This document shows, piece by piece, positions 24,600-36,516 of a stretch of DNA of 64,000 nt. Every line of letters starts with the position of its first letter. Position 1 is the first letter of the stretch. Origin of the DNA: Rhyacophila brunnea (lineage: Eukaryota; Arthropoda; Insecta; Trichoptera; Rhyacophilidae); contig JAGYXB010001020.1 of assembly GCA_022495005.1 (NCBI GenBank), positions 186,001 through 250,000 of the forward strand. The letters run 5' to 3'. The notes below the pieces were generated by a model. The model had not been told where the DNA came from and did no database searches. It saw nothing but the letters and a program-made list of their open reading frames with translations. Both the position numbers and the translations under genes were made by a program.

Positions 24600-26500
24600 T
24601 AAAACACTTTAATTATTATAGTTTCAATAATAGGTATTCGTCATACTTTAAACATGAATTATTGTGCTCGAAATTTATTTATATATTGTGGAAAATAAAC
24701 TATAATAGGTTTATGAATAAACCAATAATTTCATAGAAGGTTAATGATTCATAAGATTTTGAAAATCTTTTTAAAACGTTTCATAAATTATGCCACTACT
24801 GCCTTTCATTCATTATATTATTATAAAATCATGTGTCTTTGAATTATTCGATGGATATAGCATTTAATTGACAGTTGCTAATGAATTATGAAGTGACATA
24901 AAGCCCTCTTGATTCTGGAATTCCGCTAAGCATAATTTTCAGAGGCTTCCAGTACTAATACACCTAACAAACTGCCACACGCAATCAGGTTGGGGGTTAT
25001 TAGAATCGACCCTCACTACTACATTCACTGTTTGGTATTTACACAATTATTTTGTGATCCATTCTAAACGAGCTATGAATGAATTATTAGTTATTTAGCA
25101 GAGATTTTTTATTCGATACCAAAAATAAAAAAAAGTAAAGAATGTTGGATTCTAATTAATTAAACTACACCATTTATATAAACCTTAAAACGATATAATA
25201 TCGATTATTTTTTTTTTTTAAATAAAATAGGCTTAGTGCAATTTCTACTTATCTTTTTTACTGTCCAAGTGAGTATTTGATTTTCTCGCTACTACCTGCT
25301 ACGTATCATATCAGGATCACCAGGTATCAATAGCTGTGCGGCTGATCAATGCAGTCTCTAAAGATGTTGACATTTTTAGCGATACATTATGTATTTTGTT
25401 TTTAAACTTCTATTTTATTGTTTAATTTGCATTTTTCTTGAATTATTGTTGTTTTTTTATTTTATTTCTTTAGCAATGAAATTAATGTTTTGCTTTGTTT
25501 TTTTCTTTGCTAAGTTGATTTACCTATATTTTTTATACTAAATGTCATTTATTCGGGAGTATACCATCATCCAGCAACAACTATGTAAGATCCTAGGTGG
25601 CGTGCACTAATTTTCATAATTCATGACTATGAGAAAAACCCTCTTGTTCGCAATAAAATGCCTCAAAATTTTTGAAAGCTTAAAAATCTTCCTTTGAGTG
25701 GATAATAGTCGCAATGGCCGATCGGTCCAACTAATGGTCGGACTAACTTGAAAAGCTTTTTGCTTTCTACCGACATAATATTATGTAGGAACTATATGTG
25801 ATCTGCATCCTACAACGCCACACAAGCAAGTCGGAGATTATAATATTAGGATTGGGCAAAATTTAATATATTTTGGAAGGAAAAACACGCAATCGCGTTA
25901 AGAACTGGGAATTCCAATGATCTGGAGTGAGATTAGAAGTCCGGGTGAGTACTCGTTTCCGTTAATCCGTTGATCCGAATATAACTAATGCAAATTCATT
26001 CTAACAATTACATTATCTAATAGGGCAAAGCAACGAACTCATACTACTAACAATATCATATGACATTAGGTATTTACCAATTTTATAAAATGCATTTTTT
26101 AATATAAACATAATATATCAAATAATTATTAAACTACATAATGTACTTTTGAAAACACATAATAGAAAATCATTAAAACGACTTTCTAATAAATTGAAAG
26201 CCGCTCCACCTTGGCGACGATTGGAATACCATGGGGCATGTATACATTAAGATTAGATGTAATTTACACGAATCATAGGCAGATCTGGATAGTATAAAGA
26301 TGCGGGGTTTATTTCCAAATTGATAAAACGAGTACTAAATGTATTTCAAAATAATTGTATATTTCAATACAAAAAAATATTATCGTATGACTTTTCAGGA
26401 CACGCATATTATAATAATATATGAGTGAAATTATGTGCAACGTAAGTATCTATTTAAATTCATTAAAAAAAAATACCCCTATTGAACTTTACTACAATGA
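24600..26500. other. Intergenic DNA, no gene recognised
   Basis: A+T-rich with a somewhat more balanced stretch around 25560-25960. No domain-bearing ORF and no repeat shared with the rest of the window was identified. Confidence 0.5.
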
Positions 26501-26502
26501 AA

Positions 26503-26555
26503 ATGTTAATACTATCGACCGGAGGTACTTGATGATAATTTGAATTTAAATTGTA
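26503..26555 (-). repeat. Penelope pseudo-LTR fragment, outer part (minus orientation)
   Basis: Matches 42751-42804 of the Penelope-like element (...ctatcgaccggaggtactt... versus ...ctttcgaccgaaggtactt...). It breaks off at the inserted block 26556-28668 and resumes at about 28669. Confidence 0.7.
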
Positions 26556-26696
26556 TCTTTTTTTTTATTTATTTAAGTCAACCAACAGGATCAATCACAT
26601 AGGGTACATAATATACAATATTATAGAAAAAAGTGAAGGTCTTAATAATAGGCGGATACAAAAAGCATAATATATCAAATTAAATTATATAAAATA

Positions 26697-28561
26697 CTAG
26701 CTGACCCGGCAAACGTTGTTCTGCCATATAAATTATTTCTAGTGAATATTTTGGTTGTTAAATAAAAAATAATGAATGTATCGTAAGTGTGTGGGGATGG
26801 GATCTATGACAGAAAGAGGAACAGAGCGCTGTAGATGATGTCCGCCGATAAAAACAAAAAAACACCAACCATTCAATTTCTCAATTCAAAATGAGTAATG
26901 ATATTTGTTAGTGGTGTAGTGGCGGGATCTCGTTATTTAATGTTTATGCAATATCCGTCTTGTTCCTTCCAGAAAATTAGCGGCTATTGGAGAGCGTCGT
27001 ATGAACGGTGTGTTTTAGCGATGAACTCCAGATTATTGTTTCTTCTTCGAATCACGATTTTTCGCGTTGATGTGCGGTCGCCAACAATGATTCCAGCAAT
27101 GTCGTCAACAACAGGTGCATTGAATCGATGCACGTGCTCTCCAGCTGGTGTTTTATCAGGATTGATGACAATAGCGTGATTGTCACTTTGCAATTCGTGC
27201 ATGTGTGCTTTGAAGAATTTCAATAATTCATTGTGCTCATTCAATAGGGCGTCCAGTTTGCCGACAATGCGCCTGGCATTAGGCAAATTGAGGTTATTAT
27301 AGCCGCAACGTGCATCCACACGATTAATGTCCTCACCGCCCATGAATTAGATTTGTAAAAATTTATGTGGTTCGTTTGACATTGGCAGCAATGAGCCTAC
27401 TTTGTGGTATACTTGGCCTTTGATTTTGAACGTAGAATGGAATTGTTGACCATTTGCCGCAGTATGTGAACTATTTCTGTCGCTCCGAACGAAGTCATTT
27501 GGAAGCATGAATTGAATGTGCGAATGGACTTCAGGAATAGGTTTGAATCTGGAACCGTTACGATGAGCAAGCCGTTCAATGGTTCTGGTCGTATCTCAAT
27601 TTCTGGTAGTTGCACTTTTCCGGATGCGCAACACATCCCGGCTGACTCATGTTTGAATTTGAGCGCTTGACAATGAGGACATTCTTTGTCCATAGCACCA
27701 ATCAGCACTTTCGGATGAGCGGAATATTCAATATCTGGCTCGTACTCGAATGCGAGACGAAGGAACGAAGCAGATATAAATGTTCGATGTACTTGTTGGC
27801 GTTGTCGGTCATTTGCTCTGCGTGTGTTAACTACGAACCGGCGCGCTTGGCTCCGTTCCAATTGTCGTTGTTGATTTCGTTCAGCTCGTGCCTCTTGTGA
27901 TTGAGATGCACGCAATTGCGAATGCTCACACGCACGTTTTTGTTATCTTGTTGGATTTGTTCGTCCGTTCTTGATGCTCTACTATTTTGCATGTTTGTTG
28001 CTTTATTCGTTCGACGGCCCAAATGGCCTCCCTTGCGTCTTGCTGGCATTGTGCACTGTAATACACGCACACAAAAATAGATAAATTAAAATAAATCGTA
28101 CAAAATTTTGCACGCACTGCGTTGTGATACGCCGAATGAAATGTCAAAATGACGCGACGCTTCTCTTGAATTTTTCTCGGATGTAGCGCCATCTGTCATT
28201 CAACAACATAAATAATTTCGTTCTGTTTGAAATACGAACGACGGTTAAATTTGTTCATACAAAAATAATAAAATCGCGATTAAAAAATGGGAGGGTGGAG
28301 GTGGGAGGGTAAAAATTTGGGGTCATAGGTATTTTTTGATGTCAAATGATAAAAAAAATACAAAAAAAAGATTGTCAAAAAAATAAAAGAAAAAAAAATC
28401 TGGATAGAGATACCCTAATCACTTAGCTGTATGAAATATACTTGTTGACCTATTCTCATACCTAACAAATATACATTAAAAAATTCATAAAAATCGGTCG
28501 AGCCGTTTCGGAGGAGTACAACCACAAACATCGTGACACGAGATTTTTATATATATAGAGA
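26697..28561 (-). mobile_element. Helitron 1, internally deleted
   Basis: On the minus strand the element starts TCTCTATATATATAAAAA next to a host A and ends ...GCCGGGTCAGCTAG before a host T, the TC...CTRR signature with A|T insertion. A short G+C-rich hairpin-like region precedes the CTAG end. It carries the N-terminal part of a Rep-helicase frame, but the nickase and helicase parts are deleted, leaving 1865 bp against the usual several kilobases. Confidence 0.85.
26930..28049 (-). pseudogene. Helitron replication-helicase protein, N-terminal remnant
   Basis: Rolling-circle Helitron protein (HUH nickase fused to a PIF1-like helicase in intact relatives). Only the N-terminal region is left, in several frames. 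It starts MPARRKGGHLGRRTNK (ATG at 28049), then HRTFISASFLRLAFEYEPD, a zinc-finger-like CPHCQALKFKHESAGMCC near 27650-27710, FNSCFQMTSFGATEI, and finally MGGEDINRVDARCGYNNLN (27290-27343) to NNLEFIAKTHRSYDAL. Frameshifts separate these blocks near 27915 and 27400, and stops follow SYDALQ. HUH and Walker motifs are absent. Confidence 0.85.
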
Positions 28562-28668
28562 TTATGTACAGCTGTAATGAACATTATTGGAGAGTTATTA
28601 AAAATCGTTAAAGAAAAATAGAGAGAAAAAAAACAGAAAAAAAGAAAATACATAGATAAGACAGGCAA

Positions 28669-28972
28669 TGCAATGGATTTCAGTTTTGTACTATTCCATA
28701 TAAATCGTTTTTTGTGACCCGGGTTTCGCCTTTTGGCATCTTCGGGCACGGTGTACATTCACCAAAAGGAAAACGTACACTGACAACGAACACTATTAAC
28801 TCTAACATATAATAAATCAATACAATAAAGTAGGTAAAAATTTATCACCTTCCTATTAAGTCAAAGATCCAATAAAAAATAGGTATATATAACAAACAAA
28901 TAATTATGAATAGTTGAAGTATTTGTAAAAAAACCCTATACCTTATCAATAATAATACACTCAATCAGCGTA
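28669..28972 (-). repeat. Penelope pseudo-LTR fragment, inner part (minus orientation)
   Basis: Continues the pseudo-LTR broken at 26555. It matches 42809-43099 of the Penelope-like element in the same orientation, including the ribozyme-like segment (28714-28747) and the aaaccctat... end near 28940. There is no RT sequence nearby, so this is a solo or severely truncated element. Confidence 0.75.
28714..28747 (-). ncRNA. Decayed hammerhead-ribozyme-like motif in the solo pseudo-LTR
   Basis: Minus strand reads CCGAAGA, then GCC-aaaa-GGC, GAAA, CCCGGG and UC. Compared with the motif in the main Penelope copy, core U4 is C (CUGA to CCGA), the stem II loop is AAAA instead of GAAA, and the base after the predicted cleavage site is A instead of G. 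These changes should make it inactive. Confidence 0.45.
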
Positions 28973-28974
28973 TA

Positions 28975-29510
28975 ATAATGAATTAGCATTGTTTGTTATA
29001 GAAAACAAAAATATCGCTCAATTATTGTGGATTGCTATATCCATAGGAAGTATTTGGGAATAGCAAAATCCCGGCTGCTAATAATATTGAGGTGGAATTT
29101 CGCTCACATTTAGGCTACAACAGTCATTTGCATGAATATTCATTATGTTGAGGTGCACGCTATATGGAAATCCCGACTGGAAAGAATGGCGATAGGTGAT
29201 TGTAATTTTTAACACTTTACATTTGAATATATTAATATATATTTTATGCACATTGAATTTTCCATTTATTATGTTTTAGAATCTTATCGATAACCTTTTT
29301 ATACCAATTATAAAATGTAATTACATTTATAATGTTTTTTAATACTATTTTGGATAAGACACTAATATACTAATAAAATACAGATAATATATTAATAAAA
29401 GGTGAGGAATAGTAGGAAAATTATTTATATACATATCGTCACCGATTTGGTAATTATTGGAAAATTTATATTTAAACTGTACTTGATTAAAACCCCCAAC
29501 GTTAAAATTA
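28975..29510. other. Intergenic DNA, nothing recognised
   Basis: A+T-rich DNA between the pseudo-LTR fragment and the SINE; only short chance ORFs. Confidence 0.5.
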
Positions 29511-29750
29511 CCCACGGTGGTCGTGTGGCTTAAGCGTTGGACTATCATGCCGTGGGTCTCAGGTTCAAATCCTGCGTCTGGCAAGTAGACATATTGTTTT
29601 TCAATTTGTCTGTGAGTCAGGGTTAAGCAAGGTTAAGCAAGTGGCTGACATCCATTTATCGTAAAAAAACAAAATATGTTAATACAAACCTCTACTCTGT
29701 GGTGGCCCATATGATCCTATTAGGATCGGACATGGTCGGGAAAAAAATTA
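29511..29750 (+). repeat. tRNA-derived SINE, copy 1
   Basis: The tRNA-like head has an A-box-like tggcttaagcgttgg (29526-29540) and a B box ggttcaaatcc (29562-29572). The body then carries gtggctgacatccattt, cgtaaaaa and aatacaaacctctac, and the end is gatcctattaggatcggac plus an A-rich tail. It shares this architecture with the copies at 40315 and 51161. A 10-bp internal duplication (ggttaagcaa twice, near 29621-29640) is specific to this copy. Confidence 0.85.
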
Positions 29751-29754
29751 AAAT

Positions 29755-30295
29755 AAATCTAAGCTATAATTATTATTTAAAATAAAATTGGAAAATTGTG
29801 TATCTCTAATTGGGAACAATTACATAATGTCCAATTGTATGAAAATATATTGTAGATATATTATTTTATTTATTTAATGCATTTATGGTTTTAAAGGTAT
29901 CTAATATTTTCAAACACAAAATTAATACAGTGCCCATTAACTTATGACTTGCGTAGTTTTATCATTTTATAGAGAAGAAAATAATGTAGAATCATATACA
30001 AAAGCAATCTCAAGAAACAGTGAAAATCATCAAGTAATTTAGTTGCAGTATTAAGGTGAGATATGTATGAATATAACTCTTTTAACTTTGGCAGAGTTTC
30101 AGTACACGGGTACAAAGGACACTTCATGTCACTTAAAATAAATGACGGCAGAGCAAGTGAAGATTGTTTTTAATTTTCTAAACTCTTTGTTTAAGCACCA
30201 AGGTGCATGGTTCTATATCAGTTCCGTGTAGCTTTGTCTCGAGAAAAAAAAGTTTTGCCCTAAATTATTATTTTCATTCAGATACGTTTATAGGG
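29755..30295. other. Intergenic DNA, nothing recognised
   Basis: A+T-rich, no repeat or coding match seen. Confidence 0.5.
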
Positions 30296-30299
30296 GAAT

Positions 30300-30711
30300 G
30301 GGACAACTGGACGCCAGGACAATTGGACGCCGCACTGAAGTAGACACGTATACAGAACGTAGATGAGGAATCATAATCAGTTTATATCGTCTACTTAGTA
30401 GTTTTAATTCATTTTACTCTTAACATAATGTGTTTTTATTGCGGATTGAGAATTACCATGCCTAAGGCTTTATATAAAATAAAAACTCTTTTTTCGCTGG
30501 AACTTAAACATATGCCCGATTAAATCATTATTTCAGTGTGCATAATATATTTAACTTCTTATCAACTATTAAATCATATTATAATAATTTAAATATAAAT
30601 ATAAATAATTTTATTCAATATAATAATAAATTTAGGTATAAAGCCTATATATAAGGTTATATAATACCTAACGTCTATTTAATTTCGGATTGCGTGACGT
30701 CCAGTTGTCCC
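30300..30711. mobile_element. Candidate MITE-like element with inverted ends
   Basis: gggacaactggacg at 30300-30313 is exactly complementary to cgtccagttgtccc at 30698-30711. The left end also carries a near-copy in tandem (ggacaattggacgcc, 30317-30331). The interior is A+T-rich and non-coding. A target duplication was not identified, so the outer limits are approximate. Confidence 0.5.
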
Positions 30712-30714
30712 GGC

Positions 30715-33300
30715 GCCAAATCATCCTAGAATCGTATAAAGTATCATGGAAAGTAACTGTGCATATATCGCGGCTGTATATTATATATATAACGGGTGAA
30801 GACGGGGTAACTGAAAGCATTGTCATTATACATATAAATATTTATATTCAATTCTAGAAAAGGTTCACAATACCTTTATAGATATCGATAAATTGTTATT
30901 TTTTTCTTGCAATCAAATCATTTTAAAATATTAAAAATAATTAGTTTTTTATTTAGTTTGTCTGAAAGCTTGATGATGATAAATCAGAGCTTAAAAGCTT
31001 TGATCATAGAACATTGCCTGCCATCAACCTCAGTAAATCATCGCATATCACTTGACTGCATTATGATGCGATACAGGGTGAAGTTTATTCAGTATATTGA
31101 ATCGTGATTGTCGGTTTATTCCATTCCCACTGATGTGGGAGAATTTTGTTGATTTGGGGTATATTTAGGAATGCACATAATCCATCGTAATGTAAATTCC
31201 AATAAAACAACATTACGAATTTGAATACTTTCCATATGTCGTCGTATTGCGCATGTTATTACGGAAATTAATTTTAAAGAGCATACGTAGTTCAGTGGAT
31301 TATTTCACTCTTTGATATTATTAATTATATTTACATTTGCGAAAGCTTTCCATAGAAGATAAATTATTTTTAATAAAATAAACACAAGCAAGTAAATTGT
31401 AATTCTAAGTCAGTTCGTCTATGATTGTTTTTTACAACTCTGTTCCAATCTATCAAAAATAATTTTAAAGCTAATTCTATAGTATTAATAATTATTATTT
31501 TCATTAATTATCTACACTAATTTTAAGAATGACACAATTTCATACAACTTAAAACATTTCTTTTGTAATGAGAACAACTATTTTTTTGACATTTCGATAA
31601 ACTATCGAAACGAATATGTATTTGATATAATATTTAACATTTTTAGTATTTCAATGTAACCATACTCATTTACCAATAATTTATCACCAGAAATAATATA
31701 AATCTTTATTTGATAATAGAGGCTCTAAATGACATAAATTTATATTGAAAATATGTTTTAAAATACCTTTTATATTATGACAATTTAAATTGCACTGGTA
31801 TTTAAAATACAATTAAAATATATAACAACCATCCACATTAATGAAATAATTTGTCAGGCAACTTTGTTAATAGCAAAATTACTACGGCAGTTGTGTTAAT
31901 AATTTCCCAAAATATGAAATAATGCAAATCTATGTTACCATAAAACTCCATCGTTATTTGGTTGGCGCAGCCATTCTGAATCGTCCATTTTCTTCTCACT
32001 CTGCTCATGGCGTCTCTCTTGATCTGCACCAATCATTTACCTCCACTAAAGTAACAGCAAAAAACATCGTAGTGACATATTATTGTAGTGATTATTATCG
32101 TTTTTATATAGTGTACTTCCCCGTTTACGCCATGGGTTTTACTGTGTACGTAAGAAGAAATGGGAAGCATATCCTGGTGAGTACGTGCATTAGTCAGCTT
32201 AAGTTTGAAGGTTCCCGTTTCCATACCAGTAAATTATTTTTCTATGCGTGCAGCCATTGATAGTAGCAGACTTCTTTGTAAATGAAACGAACTACTCATT
32301 TTGAGCTTAACCGATTTTCAATACGACCTGTCAGATAGTACTATAAAATGACAACATCACGCCTCGCTTACTCTTAAAGATTGAGATTGGAGAGACAGTC
32401 AGCACTTTTACATGTAAACAGTTACTGTCATGATAATTTAAAATAAGGACTATTGCCGACAGTAATTCCATGCACGTATATAGGCGCTATTATTACTAAT
32501 CGTCAATTCATACTACTGGAAAAACGACAGGATATTGGAGCTTATTAATAAGGTTTATTTACGTCCTAAGATATGGAACGTGGAAGCCAAACTATATAAT
32601 GATTAAAATATGAAAAGTCCAACTTAAAAACTGCACAAACGTCTGGATCTGGAACAATGTGAGCAATTAAAGAGTTAAATACCCTGAATAAATACATTTA
32701 ACTCCTGTATGAGTCTCCAGTTGCCAAAAATTGAAAAGTGATTGGTAGTAAAAATTGTAGTAATGGGTCATGTTTTCTTTATAACTGTATCTACTTTCTT
32801 TTCTTTCGCACTAATTGTATTTAACAAATACCTACTCAATGTCAATTTTTGATATTATCTTTGTATATTTTTTAAATAAAAAATAATCAATAACTAATTC
32901 CTGGTTTATATTAGGTAGGTAATTATTTATCATATTAAGTAGAAACGGTTCCAAATCCTTCTTTTATTTTGGATTTGTTATATGATTATTTAGAATGGTA
33001 CATTATGCTGCAGAAACTTCATTGTCAGCCGTTGTTGCTTAATTTCAAATCACGTGTACGCACAAAATACATCGGCCTCACTTTCTCCATACTGATGTCG
33101 GGTCATAAATTGCCCGGCAACTGGGCAATAGTTTCACAATTTTTTGACAATTGTATCGCCAATTTGCAATTTATGATGCTCGTTTACGGGCCCCTTAGAA
33201 AAACAATGATGCTACCCCAAATACCTACTACAGACTGTGAATGAGCATCGTAAGTCTATGTCAATTATAATTATTATTAAATTTATTTCTTGATTAATAC
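30715..33300. other. Mostly featureless intergenic DNA
   Basis: No recognisable coding sequence apart from the candidate exon at 32132-32176. A more balanced composition around 31930-32270 surrounds that candidate; ORFs there on both strands overlap and cannot all be real. An ORF ending at 33244 (residues KYIGLTFSILMSGHKLPG) shows no family I know. Confidence 0.45.
32132..32176 (+). other. Candidate first coding exon (unrecognised gene)
   Basis: ATG at 32132 lies in a strong start context (gccATGG) and opens 15 codons (MGFTVYVRRNGKHIL) that end exactly at a GTGAGT donor (32177). The surrounding 31930-32270 is less A+T-rich than its neighbours. No downstream exon was found, and no family is recognised, so this remains a pattern-level suggestion. 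Confidence 0.25.
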
Positions 33301-33304
33301 TCAC

Positions 33305-33490
33305 GACTGGTTAGGTTAGCCAACCAGATAACGTGTCGGCCTATAATGACGTGGGATCCGGGTTCGAATCTAGGGTCCGGCAGCAAAAGTGGCAATAGGT
33401 TTACATATATTTCGCGAAAAAATAAAAACCTTTTAATACAACCTACACTCCGTGTAGATCCATATAATTTTCTTAGGATCGAATATGGTT
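33305..33490 (+). repeat. tRNA-derived SINE, divergent copy
   Basis: A B-box-like ggttcgaatct at 33361-33371 follows a tRNA-like head. The body shows weakened versions of the other copies: aatacaacctacactc, and a cttaggatcgaatatgg end matching attaggatcggacatgg. It is probably an older subfamily. Confidence 0.65.
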
Positions 33491-33494
33491 AGAA

Positions 33495-35855
33495 CGCTAT
33501 GTTGGTTGTTAGCCATAGTAACTCGTTTTAATATATTTTTTTAACTTTGATATTTTCTTTTTCCATTAAACTCAGTTTTGTCTTTATTGCAAATTTCGTA
33601 TATTCAATAGAGCTCAGCTTAGTTAGTGATAGGATATTTCCAATTATCGCATCAATTCAATTGAAATCCATTTCAATGAAGCGAGCGATGTCGGAATATA
33701 CTGAAATTGATCCATCTGTAATTGATAACATGAACGCCCTCAGTACTAAATAATCTATCATATAACAACATGATCTCCATTGTACCTACTCAATCTATTC
33801 AATGCAGTACAGTATATTATAATAGTTAATATTGTAAACCAGTACCACATGCTTTTGATGTTATGTTTTACTCAGAATAATACATAAGTAGTAATAATAA
33901 TTTTCAAAGATGAATCAGGTAAGAGTACCTAATGTAATTGTTACTAACATCGTAATAATGGTATTAAGTATCTTAGTAAAAAGACATGTAGCATTTGTAT
34001 AATTAAATAATTTATTTATTTACTTATTGGCTTATTTATCAATTATGCATTATTTAATTTATTTATTGAAGTTAAACTTCTTTTGGGGCGTTAGGTAGAT
34101 AGTGAAATTGAGTGCCTTACGAAAGTAATTGACAGTATAAAGTTAGCTGTGAAACAGTCAGCTGTATACAAACGCAAGTTTGATAGTAGAATTGTTCCGT
34201 TGCTTAGGCAACGAATTTATTATGGTTGGCCAAAATAAAACAAAAATAACGTGAAATAATTATATAATTTATTTAGTGATATGAGTGTATAGAAATAAAC
34301 CAGCGGCACTCCATTAAGCGGCCCTCTTTTATTCTAGTTTTTATTGATATAAGGCTATTAAAACGCCAATTCTATCTAATATCATACTTTATTTTTGACA
34401 GATCTGAAACATGACGTCTCGCGCAATGATGTGATCATAGCCGACCATAGTTACCATAGACTAAGAAGTATGGATTATTTTTCTTGGTGAAAAATATTGT
34501 TTCGCTTTGTGAATTGTACCTACTCCTTTTTCTATGTCATTAGCTGTCAAAACCAAGCTTACTTATATTTTTAAGTGTGATAGGTACGTTACTTTTGTTT
34601 GGTATTATTAAGTTATTGTGAAAACTATTTTTAAATGTTCGAACGATAAGACGCGTTAGAAGTATAACTTCTAACGCGCGTACGTAAGTACACGCACCAT
34701 TTTTTTTATTTATTCCGCCAAGGCAGGAACTTCTTAGTATCTGTCGAGAAGACGACAAACGACATAATGGTATCACGATGATTCCATTGTGGAAAGAGAA
34801 ATGTTCAGCAGCTCTTTTAGCTGATTTTAACAAAACCAAAGAATACGACTATCTCACCTAATTATATTGTCTGTTCTCTAGGTTTTGAGACATTTGGACC
34901 TTAGGAATTGTTTGCTTTGAAGACAGTGGCTGAGATCGGTCATTGATTGACTAATAAAACAGGTGAGTGTCATTCAAATGAGTACCTGAAATAGCAATTG
35001 GGTATAAAAATCCATATAAGTAATTCAGTCGCTGTTTTGTGTATTTACTTATCACTTAGATATCTAGGAGGCTAACTTATATAATTTAATTTACCACTTT
35101 CTCTTCGTATTATTATACACTATAACACTATAGTATATATATATATATTAATTTTCAATGTAATTCTTTAAGAAATCTATAACTATTGTAATACTATTCA
35201 TTATATATATAAAATTAACTTTTTTGGTTAATATACAACTTATCAGCTATCAATATTATGCTTATTTGTCTGTTGTACCACATATTCCAAAATTACAGTC
35301 CACAAAAGCTCAACCACATACTAATAATAATAAATAAATAACCAATAAAATCTCGTAAATGGAAACTATTTATTATAGTTACAGCTCTAGAGCAGCGTTA
35401 AATAAAAATAGCTAAGCCTAATTTACTATTCCTTGTACTGTAGTCCCGAATACAGTTAGTTGCATATGAAAGCATTTCCATGAATGCATGAAGTCCATTA
35501 TGTTTACGTTGGAGAAATTCTGTGTACATTAAACAAAAACGTTCGTTCAGCTGGCCAAACTAATTGCAATAACAATACAAAGAAAAACATGTTAATTTGA
35601 AAATTGAAACAAGCATACTCGTGTTTTCATAATAAAACTATTATTTTAAATAAATGTTGTATTCATATTGAAAATACATAATTTTGAAATACCTACCACA
35701 TAAAACATGGAAAAACTTGGAAAAAGTGTACACTAAATGGGATATGAATCTCACATCTTTTTTTGTTCGGGTAATTGCTTTTTTCCTCTGAACTATCGTA
35801 CGTCTTTCTCGCATACGAATTTATAACATTCTTATTGTTTTTGTATATTTAGGGT
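33495..35855. other. Intergenic DNA, no gene recognised
   Basis: Contains the hairpin at 34652-34678 and a minus-strand frame (34540-34839) with no recognised family. No assigned TE. Confidence 0.45.
34652..34678. repeat. Perfect hairpin, 12-bp arms and 3-nt loop
   Basis: cgcgttagaagt (34652-34663) and acttctaacgcg (34667-34678) are exact complements around ata. It is short, G+C-richer than its surroundings, and unlike any other repeat seen in the window. Confidence 0.75.
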
Positions 35856-35859
35856 ATTA

Positions 35860-36029
35860 ATATAACTCAACCCCCAAGCTGAAAAGATGACCTGGATGGC
35901 CAAAATTGAGATGGCTGGACTGCGTCACAGAAGATTTAAGAATACTCGGTCAAATCAACTGGAGAGTGTCGGCGCTGGATCGTTCATGATGGAAGAAGTT
36001 TTTGAAAATAAATGATGATGATGATGAAT
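35860..36029 (+). mobile_element. RTE-like non-LTR retrotransposon, 3' end
   Basis: The frame starting near 35890 reads [20 protein letters not shown] and then [10 protein letters not shown] before a stop. This is the RP..RW.D.V..DL..LG..NW...A.DR pattern found at the C-terminus of RTE-type reverse transcriptases. It ends in a gat/tga triplet tail (36013-36029). Same type as the fragment at 56659-56842. Confidence 0.75.
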
Positions 36030-36099
36030 AATATATAGTCTATTATTATTATTATTGAAGTGTAACGAAAAGCGTCACAGTTGACTCCATAAACAACAA

Positions 36100-36185
36100 T
36101 ATTTGGGTTTGAAGATACAATGCAAGGTACAGATTGTCCAAAAATTCTACGTATTTCAATCGATTAAGATTAGGAAAGTGCGTTG
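36100..36185 (+). pseudogene. RTE-type reverse transcriptase fragment
   Basis: The frame shows IKIRKVRWLGYVL, resembling the I...RLRWLGHV motif that lies upstream of the segment at 35860-36029 in intact proteins. Being downstream here, it must be a separate truncated or rearranged copy. Confidence 0.5.
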
Positions 36186-36269
36186 GCTAGGTTATGTGCT
36201 GCAATTCAAAAGAGTGTAACAAATAGGGACATAAATAAAAATCCATTGACTAAATGGAGCTAGGGATGA

Positions 36270-36392
36270 TAACAGAATACTTGGGGTTGATACTAAAAAG
36301 TGGAGATAAAAAATACGAGACCAGACGGTACTCGAACCCACATTCAATTGATTCTGGTCGGAGTGATTCACCAATTGAGCCACCTGTGCCTT
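36270..36392 (-). repeat. tRNA-derived SINE, second family (minus strand)
   Basis: On the minus strand: A-box-like tggctcaattggtga near 36371-36382, then B box gggttcgagtacc (complement at 36328-36340), then a tcgtattttt body. It matches 39200-39320 on the plus strand (tagctcgaatggtga, tcgtattttt, tttttactagtgg) and differs from the 29511-type family in its body. Confidence 0.6.
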
Positions 36393-36516
36393 AACTAATT
36401 ACAATGAAAATAAATAATATTCATACGTCTCTTCAGATCCTAACGTTGGCTAGAAATAAAGATAATTACATATTATTTGTACGTAAACTCTAACCCCATT
36501 TTTTGAAGGGCGATGT

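Larger units (their letters stand above)
26556..28668 (-). mobile_element. Unidentified retroelement fragment interrupting a pseudo-LTR
   Basis: The block begins with a T-rich run (a poly-A tail on the minus strand, preceded there by ttgacttaaataaat) and separates two parts of one pseudo-LTR. This suggests a minus-strand LINE or SINE-like insertion. It is itself split by the Helitron 26697-28561, leaving 26556-26696 and 28562-28668. No coding sequence is recognisable and a target duplication was not resolved. Confidence 0.4.

Noticed and set aside
27649..27900. Plus-strand ORF over the Helitron
   Set aside because: Antisense of the Helitron zinc-finger/N-terminal region, which has clear family motifs on the minus strand.
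31922..32260. Long plus-strand ORF and its antisense partner as a protein gene
   Set aside because: Neither has family features; only the short ATG-to-donor segment at 32132-32176 has gene-like signals.
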